From Synchiropus splendidus (lineage: Eukaryota; Chordata; Actinopteri; Syngnathiformes; Callionymidae): a stretch of 64,000 bases of DNA. Where the stretch lies: positions 1,984,001 through 2,048,000 of the forward strand of contig NC_071349.1 in NCBI RefSeq assembly GCF_027744825.2. Direction: 5' to 3'. The translations under genes and the position numbers were made by a program. The notes beneath the pieces are model-generated. The model searched no databases. It saw only the letters and a list, made by a program, of their open reading frames with translations, and was not told the origin of the DNA. This document shows, piece after piece, positions 30,851 to 43,749 of this stretch. How positions within the stretch are numbered: the first letter of the stretch is position 1; the number at the start of each line of letters is the position of its first letter.

Positions 30851-33800
30851 GCATTGTGCCATAACTTTGCAGGGAAGCTTCGGAACATGAAATTTTCACA
30901 TCCCACTATAGCAGAAAGTGTCTTTCTAGTAGTTGCACATCAAATCTAAGCTGTCTGAAGTGTTTTTCCAAAGTTATTAACATTTTTATGTTTGGCGTTC
31001 TGGAACCCACCTTTTCTCAGGCTGAAAACGCATTTTCTGCATTGTGCCATAACTTTACAGGGAGACTTCAGAACATGAAATTTTCTCCTCCCACTATAGC
31101 AGAAAGGGTATTTCTAGTAGTTGCACATCAAATCTAAGGTGTCTGAAGTGTTTTTCCAAAGTTATCAACATTCTTATGTTTGGCGTTCCGGAATCAACCT
31201 TATCTCAGACTGAAAACGTGTTTTCTGCATTGTGCCATAACTTTGGAGGGAAACTTCAGAACATGAAATTTTCACCTCCAACTATAGCAGAAAGGTTCTT
31301 TCTAGTAGTTGCACATCATATCTAAGCTGTTTGAAGTGTTTTTCCAAAGTTAACACCATTTTTATGTTTGGCGTTCCAGAAACAACCTTATCTCAGGCTG
31401 AAAACGCGTTTTACACAATTTGCCATAACTTTGCAGGAAAGCTTCAGAACATGAAATTTTTACCTCCCACTATAGCAGAAAGGGTCTTTCTAGTAGTTGC
31501 ACATCAAATCTAAGCTGTCTGAAGTGTTTTTCCAAAGTTATCAACATTCTTATGTTTGGCGTTCCGGAATCAACCTAATCTCAGGCTGAAAACGCGTTTT
31601 CTGCATTGTGCCATAACTTTTCAGGGAAGCTTCAGAACATGAAATTTTCACCTCCCACTATAGCAGAAATGGTCTTTCTAGTAGTTGCACATCAAATCTA
31701 AGCTGTCTTAAGTGTTTTTCCAAAGTTATCAACATTTTTATGTTTGGCGTTCCGGAACTCTCCTTATCTCACGCTTAAAACGCGTTTTCTGCATTGTGCC
31801 ATAACTTTGCAGGGAAGCTTTAGAACATGAAATTTTCACCCCCCACTAGAGCAGAAAGGGTATTTCTAGTAGTTGCACATCAAATCTAAGCTGTCTGAAG
31901 TGTATTTCCAAAGTTATCAACATTTTTATGTTTGGCGTTCCAGAATCGACCTTGTCTCAGGCTGAAAACGCGTTTTACGCAATTTGCCATAACTTTGCAG
32001 GAAAGCCTCAGAACATGAAATTTTCACCTCTCACTATAGCAGAAAGGGTCTTTCTAGTAGTTGCACATCAAATCTAAGCTGTCTGAAGTGTTTTTCCAAA
32101 GTTATCAACATTTTTATGTTTGGCGTTCTGGAACCCACCTTATCTCAGGCTGAAAACGCGTTTTCTGCATTGTGCCATAACTTTGCAGGAAAGCTTCAGA
32201 ACATGAAATTTTCACCTCCCACTATAGCAGAAATGGTCTTTCTAGTAGTTGCACATCAAATCTAAGCTGTCTGATGTGTTGTTCAAAAGTTATCAACATT
32301 TTTATGTTTGGCGTTCCGGAACCCACCTTATCTCAGGCTGAAAACGCGTTTTCTGCATTGTGCCATAACTTTGCAGGGAAGCTTTAGAACATGAAAATTT
32401 CACCTCCCACTATAGCAGAAAGGGTCTTTCTCGTAGTTGCACATCAAATCTAAGCTATCTGAAGTGTTTTTCGAAAGTTTTCAACATTTTTATGTTTGGT
32501 GTTCCTGAATCGACCTTATCTCAGGCCGAAAACGCGTTTTCTGCATTGTGCCATAACTTTGCAGGGAAGCTTCAGAACATGAAATTTTCACCTCCCACTT
32601 CAGCAGAAAGGGTATTTCTAGTAGTTGCACATCAAATCTAAGCTGTCTGTAGAGTTTTTCCTGAGTTATCAACATTTTTATGTTTGGCTTTCCGGAATCG
32701 ACCTTATCTCAGGCTGAACACGCGTTTTCTGCAATGTGCCATAACTTTGCAGGGAAGCTTCAGAACATGAAATGTTCACCTCCCACCATAGCAGAAAGGG
32801 TCTTTCTAGTAGTTGCACATCAGATCTAAGCTGTCCGAAGTGTTTTTCGAAAGTTATCAACATTTTTATGTTTGGCGTTCCAGAATCGACCTTATCTCAG
32901 GCTGAAAACGCGTTTTACGCATTTTGTCATAACTTTGCAGGGAAACTTCAGAAAATGAAATTTACACCTCCCACTAAAGCAGAAAGGGTCTTTCTAGTAG
33001 TTGCACATCAAATCTAAGCTGTCTGAAGTGTTGTTCCAAAGTGATAAACATTTTTACGTTTGGCGTTTCGGAATCGACCTTATCTCACGCTGAAAACGCG
33101 TTTTCTGCATTGTGCCATAACTTCTCAGGGAAGCTTCAGAACATGAAATGTTCACCTCCCACTATAGCAGAAAGTGTCTTTCTAGTAGTTGCACATCAAA
33201 TCTAAGCTGTCTGAAGTGTTTTTCCAAAGTTATCAACATTTCAATGTTTGGCGTTACAGAATCGACCGTATCTCAGGATGAAAAATTGTTTTCTGAATTG
33301 TCCCATAACTTTCCAGGGAAGCTTCAGAACATGAAATTTCGACCTAACACTATAGCAGAAAGGGTCCTCCTAGTAGTTGCACATCAAATCTAAGCTGTCT
33401 GAAGTGTTGTTCCAAAGTTATCAACATTTTTACGTTTGGCGTTTCGGAATCGACCTTATCTCAGGCTGAAAACGCGTTTTACGCATTGTACCATAACTTT
33501 CCAGGGAAGCTTAAGAGCATCGAATTTTCACCACCCACTATAGCAGAAAGGGTCTTTCTAGTAGTTTCACATCAAATCGAAGCTGTCTGAAGTGTATTTC
33601 AAAAGTTATCAACATTTTTTATGTTTGGCGTTCCGGAATCGACCTTATCTCAGGCTGGAAACGTGTTTTACGCATTGGGCCATAACTTTCCAGGGAAGAT
33701 TCAGAACATCGAATTTTCTCCACCCACTATAGCAGAAAGGGTCTTTCGAGCAGTTGCACATCAAATCTAAGCTGTCTGAAGTGTATTTCGAAAGTTATCA

Positions 33801-33897
33801 ACATTTTTATGTTTGGCGTTCCGGAATTGACCTTATCTCAGGCTGAAAACGCGTTTTCTGCATTGTGCCATAACTTTGCAGGGAAGCTTCAGAACAT

Positions 33898-36800
33898 GAA
33901 ATTTTAAACTTGCGCTATAGCAGAAAAGGTCTTTCGAGTAGTTGGACATCAAATATAAGCTGTCTGAAGTGTTTTTCCAAAGTTATCAACATTTTTATGT
34001 TTGGCGTTCTGAAATCAACCTCATCTCAGGCTGAAAACGGGTTTTACGCATTGTGTCATAACTTTGCAGCGAAGCTTCAGAACTTGAAATTTTCACCTCC
34101 CACGAGAGCAGAAAGGGTCTTTCTCGAAGTTGCACATCAAATCTAAGCTGTCTGAAGTGTTTTTCCAAAGTTATCAACATTTTTATGTTTGGCGTTCCGG
34201 AACCCACCTTATCTCAGGCTGAAAACGCGTTTTCTGCATTGTGCCGTAACTTTGCAGGGAGACTGCAGAACATGAAGTTTTCTCCTCCCACTATAGCAGA
34301 AAGGGTCTTTCTAGTAGTTGCACATCAAATCTAAGCTGTTTGAAGTGTTTTTCCAAAGTTAATACCATTTTTACATTTGGCGTTCCAGAAACAACCTTAT
34401 CTCAGGCTGAAAACGCGTTTTACGCAATTTGCCCTAACTTTGCAGGAAAGCTTCAGAACATGAAATTTTCATCTCCCACTATAGCAGAAAGTGTCTTTCT
34501 AGTAGTTGCACATCAAATCTAAGCTGTCTGAAGTGTTTTTCCAAAGTTATCAACATTTTTATGTTTGGCGTTCTGGAATCCACCTTATCTCAGGCTGAAA
34601 ACGCGTTTTCTGCATTGTGCTATAACTTTGCAGGGAGACTTCAGAACATGAAATTTTCTCCTCCCACTATAGCAGAAAGGGTATTTCTCGTAGTTGCACA
34701 TCAAATCTAAGTTGTCTGAAGTGTTTTTCCAAAGTTATCAACATTCTTATGTTTGGCGTTCCGGAATCAACCTTATCTCAGACTGAAAACGTGTTTTCTG
34801 CATTGTGCCATAACTTTGCAGGGAGACTTCAGAACATGAAATTTTCTCCTCCCACTATAGCAGAAAGGGCCTTTCTAGTAGTTGCACATCAAATCTAAGC
34901 TGTGGAAAGTGTTTTTCCAACGTTATCAACATTTTTATGTTGGCGTTACGGAATCGACCTTATCTCCAGCTGAAAACGCGTTTTCTGCATTGTGCCATAA
35001 CTTTGCAGGGAAGCTTCAGAAGATGAAATTTTAACATCCCAGAATAGCAGAAAGGGTCTTTCTAGTAGTTGCACATCAAATCTAAGCTGTCTGAAGTGTT
35101 TTTCCAAAGTTATCAACATTTTTATGTTTGGCATTGCGGAATCGACCTTATCTCAGGCTGAAAACGTGTTTTACGCATTGTGCCATAACTTTGCAGGGAA
35201 GCTTCAGAACATGGAATTTTCATTATCCACTATAGCAGAAAGGGTCTTTCTAGTAGTTGCACATCAAATCTCAGCAGTCTGAAGTGTTTTTCTAACGTTA
35301 TCAACATTTTTATGTTTGGCGTTCGATAATCGACCATATCTCAGGCTGAAAACGCGTTTTCTGCATTGTGCCATAACTTTGCAGAGAAGCTTCAGAACAT
35401 GAAATTTTCACCTCCCACTACAACAGAAAGTGTCTTTCTAGTAGTTGCACATCAAATCTAAGCTGTCTGAAGTGTTTTTCCAAAGCTATCAACATTTTTA
35501 TGTTTGGCGCTGCGGAATCGACCTTATCTCAGGCTGAAAACGCGTTTTACGCATGGTGCCATGACTTTGCAGGGAAGCTTCAGAACATCGAATTTTCACC
35601 TCCCACTATAGCAGAAACGGTCTTTCTAGTAGTTGCACATCAAATCTAAGCTGTCTGAAGTGTTTTTCCAAAGTTATCAACATTTTTATGTTTGACGTTC
35701 CGGAATCAACCTCATCTCAGGCTGAAAACGGGTTTTATGCATTGTGTCATAACTTTGCAGCGAAGCTTCAGAACATGAAATTTTCACCTCCCACTATAGC
35801 AGAAATGGTCTTTCTAGTAGTTGCACATCAAATCTAAGCTGTCTGAAGTGTTTTTCCGAAGTTATTAACATTTTTATGTTTGGCGTTCCGGAATTGACCT
35901 TATGTGAGGCTGAAAACGCGTTTTCTGCATTGTGACATAACTTTGCAGGGAAGCTTCAGAACATCGAATTTTCACCTCCCACAATGGCAGAAATGGTCTT
36001 TCTAGTAGTTGCACATCAAATCTAAGCAGTATGAAGTGTTTTTCCAGAATTATGAACATGTTTATGTTTGGCGTTCCGTAATCGACCTTATCTCAGGCTG
36101 AAAACGCATTTTACGCATTGTGCCATAACTTTGCAGGGAAGCTTCAGAACATGAAATTTTCATCTCCCACTATAGCAGAAAGTGTCTTTCTAGTAGTTGC
36201 ACATCAAATCTAAGCTGTCTGAAGTGTTTTTCCAAAGTTATCAACATTTTTATGTTTGGCGTTCTGGAATCCACCTTATCTCAGGCTGAAAACGCGTTTT
36301 CTGCATTGTGCTATAACTTTGCAGGGAGACTTCAGAACATGAAATTTTCTCCTCCCACTATAGCAGAAAGGGTATTTCTCGTAGTTGCACATCAAATCTA
36401 AGTTGTCTGAAGTGTTTTTCCAAAGTTATCAACATTCTTATGTTTGGCGTTCCGGAATCAACCTTATCTCAGACTGAAAACGTGTTTTCTGCATTGTGCC
36501 ATAACTTTGCAGGGAGACTTCAGAACATGAAATTTTCTCCTCCCACTATAGCAGAAAGGGCCTTTCTAGTAGTTGCACATCAAATCTAAGCAGTATGAAG
36601 TGTTTTTCCAAAGTTATCAACATTTTTATGTTTGGCGTACCAGAATCGATCTTATCTCAGGCTGAAGACGTGTTTTCTGCATTGTGCCATAACTTTGCAG
36701 GGAAGCTTCAGAAGATGAAATTTTAAACTTACGCTATAGCAGAAAAGGTCTTTCGAGTAGTTGGACATCAAATATAAGCTGTCTGAAGTGTTTTTCCAAA

Positions 36801-37919
36801 GTTATCAACATTTTTATGTTTGGCGTTCTGAAATCAACCTCATCTCAGGCTGAAAACGGGTTTTACGCATTGTGTCATAACTTTGCAGCGAAGCTTCAGA
36901 ACTTGAAATTTTCACCTCCCACGAGAGCAGAAAGGGTCTTTCTCGAAGTTGCACATCAAATCTAAGCTGTCTGAAGTGTTTTTCCAAAGTTATCAACATT
37001 TTTATGTTTGGCGTTCCGGAACCCACCTTATCTCAGGCTGAAAACGCGTTTTCTGCATTGTGCCGTAACTTTGCAGGGAGACTTCAGAACATGAAGTTTT
37101 CTCCTCCCACTATAGCAGAAAGGGTCTTTCTAGTAGTTGCACATCAAATCTAAGCTGTTTGAAGTGTTTTTCCAAAGTTAATACCATTTTTACATTTGGC
37201 GTTCCAGAAACAACCTTATCTCAGGCTGAAAACGCGTTTTACGCAATTTGCCCTAACTTTGCAGGAAAGCTTCAGAACATGAAATTTTCATCTCCCACTA
37301 TAGCAGAAAGTGTCTTTCTAGTAGTTGCACATCAAATCTAAGCTGTCTGAAGTGTTTTTCCAAAGTTATCAACATTTTTATGTTTGGCGTTCTGGAATCC
37401 ACCTTATCTCAGGCTGAAAACGCGTTTTCTGCATTGTGCTATAACTTTGCAGGGAGACTTCAGAACATGAAATTTTCTCCTCCCACTATAGCAGAAAGGG
37501 TATTTCTCGTAGTTGCACATCAAATCTAAGTTGTCTGAAGTGTTTTTCCAAAGTTATCAACATTCTTATGTTTGGCGTTCCGGAATCAACCTTATCTCAG
37601 ACTGAAAACGTGTTTTCTGCATTGTGCCATAACTTTGCAGGGAGACTTCAGAACATGAAATTTTCTCCTCCCACTATAGCAGAAAGGGCCTTTCTAGTAG
37701 TTGCACATCAAATCTAAGCTGTGGAAAGTGTTTTTCCAAAGTTATCAACATTTTTATGTTGGCGTTACGGAATCGACCTTATCTCCGGCTGAAAACGCGT
37801 TTTCTGCATTGTGCCATAACTTTGCAGGGAAGCTTCAGAAGATGAAATTTTAACATCCCAGAATAGCAGAAAGGGTCTTTCTAGTAGTTGCACATCAAAT
37901 CTAAGCTGTCTGAAGTGTT
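33898..37919 (+). repeat. 2819-bp satellite higher-order duplication
   Basis: Positions about 33898-35100 recur at about 36717-37919 with an offset of 2819 bp, one base short of 15 monomers. Shared tags are CGAGTAGTTGGACATC, TTCTGAAATCAACC, AATACCATTTTTACATTTGG, GTGCTATAACTTTG and GCTGTGGAAAG. A third partial copy of the middle of this block lies at about 36140-36586, offset 1691. A separate nearby segment, about 35215-35560, recurs at about 39162-39507 (offset 3947, tag GTTCGATAATCGACC). Confidence 0.9.
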
Positions 37920-40241
37920 TATCCAAAGTTATCAACATTTTTATGTTTGGCGTTCTGGAACCCACCTTATCTCAGGCTGAAAACGCGTTTTCTGCATTGT
38001 GCCATAACTTTTCAGGGAAGCTTCAGAACATGAAATGTTCGCCTCCCACTATAGCAGATAGGGTCTTTTTAGTAGTTGCACATCAAATCTAAGCTGTTTG
38101 AAGTGTTTTTCCAAAGTTAACACCATTTTTATGTTTGGCGTTCCGGAATCAACCTTATCTCAGACTGAAAACGTGTTTTCTGCATTGTGCCATAACTTTG
38201 CAGGGAAACTTCAGAACATGACATTTTCACATCTCACTATAGCAGAAAGGGTCTTTCTAGTAGTTGCGCATCAAATCTAAGCTGTCTGAAGTGTTTTTCC
38301 AAAGTTATCAACATTTTTATGTTTGGCGTTCCAGAATCGACCTTATCTCAGGCTGAAAACGCGTTTTACGCATTGTGCCATAAATTTGCCGGGAAGCTTC
38401 AGAACATGAAATTTTCACCTCGCACTATATCAGAAAAGGTCTTTCTCGTAGTTGCACATCAAATCTAAGCTGTCTGAAGAGTTTTAGTGTAGTTATCAAC
38501 TTTTTTATGTTTGGCGTTCCGGAATCGACCTGATCTCAGGCTGAAAACGCGTTTTACGCATTGTGCCATAACTTTGCAGAGAAGCTTCAGAACATGAAAT
38601 TTTCACCTCCCACTACAGCAGAAAGGTTCTTTCCAGCAGTTGCACATCAAATCTAAGCTGTCTGAAGTGTTTTTCAAAAGGTATCAACATTTTTATGTTT
38701 GGCGTTCTAGAACCCTCCTTATCTCAGGCTGAAAATGCGTTTTCTGCATTGTGCCATAACTTTGCAGGGAAGCTTCAGAACAGGGAATGTTCACCTCCCA
38801 CTACAGCAGAAAGGGTCTTTCTAGTAGTTGCACATCAAATCTAAGCTGTCTGAATTGTTTTTCCAAAGTTATCAACTTTTTTATGTTTGCCGTTGCGGAA
38901 TCGAACTTATCTCAGGCTGAAAACGCTTTTTACGCATTGTGCCATAACTTTGCAGGGAAGCTTCAGAACACGAAATGTTCACCTCCCACTATAGCGGAAA
39001 GGGTGTTTCTAGTAGTTGCACATCAAATCTAATCTGTCTGAAGTGTTTTTCAAAAGTTATCAACATTTTTATGTTTGGCATTGCGGAATCGACCTTATCT
39101 CAGGCTAAAAACGTGTTTTACGCATTGTGCCATAACTTTGCAGGGAAGCTTCAGAACATGGAATTTTCACTATCCACTATAGCAGAAAGGGTCTTTCTAG
39201 TAGTTGCACATCAAATCTCAGCTGTCTGAAGTGTTTTTCCAACGTTATCAACATTTTTATGTTTGGCGTTCGATAATCGACCTTATCTCAGGCTGAAAAC
39301 GCGTTTTCTGCATTGTGCCATAACTTTGCAGAGAAGCTTCAGAACATGAAATTTTCACCTCCCACTACAACAGAAAGTGTCTTTCTAGTAGTTGCACATC
39401 AAATCTAAGCTGTCTGAAGTGTTTTTCCAAAGCTATCAACATTTTTATGTTTGGCGCTGCGGAATCGACCTTATCTCAGGCTGAAATCGCGTTTTACGCA
39501 TTGAGCCATGACTTTGCAGGGACGCTTCAGAACATGACATTTTCACCTCCCACTATAGCAGAAAGGGTCTTTCTCAAAGTTGCACATCAAATCTAAGCTG
39601 TCTGAAGTGTTTTTCCAAAGTTTTCAACATTTTTATGTTTGGTGTTCCTGAATCGACCTTATCTCAGGCTGAAAACACGTTTTCTGCATTGTGCCATAAC
39701 TTTGCAGCGAAGCTTCAGAACATGAAATTTTCACCTCCCACTATAGCAGAAAGGGTCTTTCTCGTAGTTGCACATCAAATCTAAGCTGTCTGAAGTGTTT
39801 TTCCGAAGTTATCAACATTTTTATGTTTGGCGTTCTGGAATCGACCTTATGTGAGGCTGAAAACGCGTTTTCTGCATTGTGCCATAACTTTGCAGGGAAG
39901 CTTCAGAACAAAAAATTTTCACCTCCCACTGTAGCAGAAAGGGTCTTTCTAGTTGTTGCACATCAAATCTAAGCTGTCTGAAGTGTTTTTCCAAAGTTAT
40001 GAACATTTTTATGTTTGGCGTTCAGGAATCGATCTTATCTCCGGCTGAATACGCGTTTTCTTCATTGTGCCATAACTTTGCAGGGAATTTTCAGAACCTG
40101 AAATTTTCACCTCCCACTATAGCAGAAAAGGTCTTTCTAGTAGTTGCACATCAAATCTAAGCTGTCTGAAGTGTTTTTCCGAAGTTATCAACATTTTTAA
40201 GTTTTGCGTTTCGGAACCCACCTTATCTCAGGCTGAAAACG

Positions 40242-41562
40242 CGTTTTCTGCATTGTGCCATAACTTCTCAGGGAAGCTTCAGAACATGAAATGTTCACCT
40301 CCCACTATTGCAGAAAGGGTCTTTCTAGTAGTTGCACATCAAATCTAAGTTGTCTGAAGTGTTTTTCGAAAGCTATCAACATTTTTATGTTTGGCGTTCC
40401 GGAAACGACCTTATCTCGGGCTGAAAACGCGTTTTCTGCATTGTGCCATAACTTTGCAGGGAAGCTTGAGAAAATGAAATTTTCACCTGCCACTAAAGCA
40501 GAAAGGATCTTTCTAGTAGTTGCACATCAAATCTAAGCTGTCTGAAGTGGTTTTCCAAAGTTATCAACATTTTTATGTTTGGCGTTCCAGAATCGACCTT
40601 ATCTCAGGCTGTAAACGCGTTTTGTGCATTGTGCCATAACTTCTCAGGGAAGCTTCAGAACATGAAATGTACACCTCCCACTATAGCAGAAAGGGTCTTT
40701 CTAGTAGTTGCACATCAAATCTAAGCTGTCTGAAGTGTTTTTCCAAAGTTATCAACATTTTTATGTTTGGCGTTCCGGAATCGACCTTATCTCAGGCTGA
40801 AAACACGTTTTACGCATTGTGCCATAACTTCTCAGGGAAGCTTCAGAACATCAAATGTTCACCTAACACTATAGCAGAAAAGGTCTTTCTCGTAGTTGCA
40901 CCTCAAGTCTAAGCTGTCTGAAGTGTTTTTCCAAAGTTATCAACATTTTTATGTTTGGCGTTCCAGAATCGACCTTATGTCAGGCTGAAATCGCGTTGTC
41001 TGCATTGTGCCATAACTTTGCATGGAAGCTTCCGAACATGAAATTTTAACCTCCTACTATAGCAGAAAGGCTCTTTCTAGTAGTTGCACATCAAATCTTA
41101 GCTGTCTGAAATGTTTTTCCAAAGTTATCAACATTTTTACGTTTGGCGTTTCGGAATCGACCTTATCTTAGGCTGAAAATGCGTTTTACACATTGTGCAA
41201 TAATTTTGCAGGGAAGCTTCAGAACATGAAATTTTCACCTCCCACTATAGCAGAAAGGGTCTTTCTCGTAGTTGCACATCAAATCTAAGCTGTCTGAAGT
41301 GTTTTTCCAAAGTTATCAACATTTTTATGTTTGGCGTTCCGGAACCCCCCTAATCTCAGGCTGAAAACGCGTTTTCTGCATTGTGCCATAACTTTGCAGG
41401 GAAGCTTCAGGACATGAAATTGTCACCTCCCACTATAGCAGAAAGGGTCTGTCTAGTAGTGGCAGATCAAATCTAAGCTGTCTGATGTGTTTTTCCAAAG
41501 TTATCAACATTTTTACGTTTGGCGTTTCGGAAACCACCTTGTCTCAGGCTGAAAACGCGTTT
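40242..41562 (+). repeat. Satellite block repeated at 45883-47203
   Basis: About seven monomers recur 5641 bp downstream (30 x 188 plus 1) with very few differences. Tags include CCACTATTGCAG, CTCGGGCTGAAAAC, GCTTGAGAAAATG, GGCTGTAAACGCG, ATCAAATGTTCACCTAAC and CACCTCAAGTC. Part of the block (about 40950-41240) is repeated locally at 41702-41992, offset 752. The block belongs to the same higher-order family as the 7.9-kb units further right. Confidence 0.88.
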
Positions 41563-43749
41563 TCTGCATTGTGCCATAACTTCTCAGGGAAGCTTCAGAA
41601 CATGAAATGTTCACCTCCCACTATAGCAGAAAAGGTCTTTCTAGTAGTTGCACCTCAAGTCTAAGCTGTCTGAAGTGTTTTTCCAAAGTTATCAACATTT
41701 TTATGTTTGGCGTTCCAGAATCGACCTTATGTCAGGCTGAAATCGCGTTGTCTGCATTGTGCCATAACTTTGCATGGAAGCTTCCGAACATGAAATTTTA
41801 ACCTCCTACTATAGCAGAAAGGCTCTTTCTAGTAGTTGCACATCAAATCTTAGCTGTCTGAAATGCTTTTCCAAAGTTATCAACATTTTTACGTTTGGCG
41901 TTTCGGAATCGACCTTATCTTAGGCTGAAAATGCGTTTTACACATTGTGCAATAATTTTGCAGGGAAGCTTCAGAACATGAAATTTTCGCCTCCCACTAT
42001 AGCAGAAAGGGTCTTTCTCGTAGTTGCACATCAAATCTAAGCTGTCTGAAGTGTTTTTCCAAAGTTATCAACATTTTTATGTTTGGCGTTCTGGAAACCA
42101 CCTTATCTCAGGCTGAAAACAGGTTTTCTGCATTGTGCCATGACTTTGCAGGGAAGCTTCAGAACATGAAATTTTCACCTCCCACTATAGCAGAAAGAGT
42201 CTTTCTCGTAGTTGCACATCAAATCTAAGCTGTCTGTAGAGTTTTTCCTGAGTTATCAACATTTTTATGTTTGGCGTTCTGAAATCAACCTCATCTCAGG
42301 CTGAAAACGCGTTTTCTGCATTGTGCCATAACTTTGCAGGGAAGCTTTAGAACATGAAATTTTCACCTTCCACTTCTGCAGAAAGGGTCTTTCTAGTAGT
42401 TGCACATCAAATCTAAGCTGTCTGTAGAGTTTTTCCTGAGTTATCAACATTTTTATGTTTGGCGTTCCGGAATCGACCTTATCTCAGGCAGAAAACGCGT
42501 TTTCTGCATTGTGCCATAACTTTGCAGGGAAGCTTTAGAACATGAAATTTTCACTTCCCACTAGAGCAGAAAGGGTATTTCTAGTAGTTGCACATCAAAT
42601 CTAAGCTGTCTGTAGAGTTTTTCCTGAGTTATCAACATTTTTATGTTTGGCGTTCTGAAATCAACCTCATCTCAGGCTGAAAACGCGTTTTACGCATTGT
42701 GCCATAACTTTGCAGGGAAGCTTCAGAACATGATATTTTCTCCTCCCACTATATCAGAAAGGGTCTTTCTCGTAGTTGCACATCAAATCTAAGCTGTCTG
42801 AAGTGTTTTTCCAAAGTTATCTACATTTTGATGTTTGGCGTTCCGGAATCGACCTTATCTGACGCTGAAAACGCGTTTTCTGCATTTTGCCATAACTTTG
42901 CAGGGAAGCTTCAGAACATGAAATTTTCACCTCCCATGATAGCAGAAAGGGTCTTTCGAGTAGTTGCACATCAAATCTATGCTGTCTGAAGTGTTTTTCC
43001 AAATTTATCAACATTTTGATGTTTGGCGTTCCGGAATCGACCTTATCTGAGGATGAAAACGCGTTTTCTGCATTGTGCCAAAACTTTGTAGGTAAGCTCC
43101 AGAACATGAAATTTTCACCTCCCACTATAGCAGAAAGGGTCTTTCTAGTAGTTGCACATCAAATCTAAGCTGTCTGAAGTGTTTTTCCAAAGTTATCAAC
43201 ATTTTTATGTTTGGCGTTCTGGAACCCACCTTATCTCAGGATGAAAACGCGTTTTCTGCATTGTGCCATAACTTTTTAGGGAGACTTCAGAACATGAAAT
43301 TTTCTCCTCCCACTATAGCAGAAAGGGTATTTCTAGTAGTTGCACATCAAATCTAAGCTGTCTGAAGTGTTTTTCGAAAGTTTTCAACATTTTTATGTTT
43401 GGTGTTCCTGAATCGACCTTATCTCAGGCCGAAAACGCGTTTTCTGCATTGTGCCATAACTTTGCAGGGAAGCTTCAGAACATGAAAATTTCACCTCCCA
43501 CTATAGCAGAAAGGGTCTTTCGAGTAGGTGCACATCAAATCAAAGCTGTTTGAAGTGTTTTTCCAAAGTTATCAACACTTTTATGTTTGGCGTTCCGGAA
43601 TCGACCTTATCTCAGGCTGAAAACACGATTTACGCATTCTGCCATAACTTTGCAGGGAAGCTTCAGAACATGAAATTTTTACCTCCCACTATAGCAGAAA
43701 CGGTCTTTCTAGTAGTTGCACATCAAATCTAAGCTGTCTGTAGAGTTTT

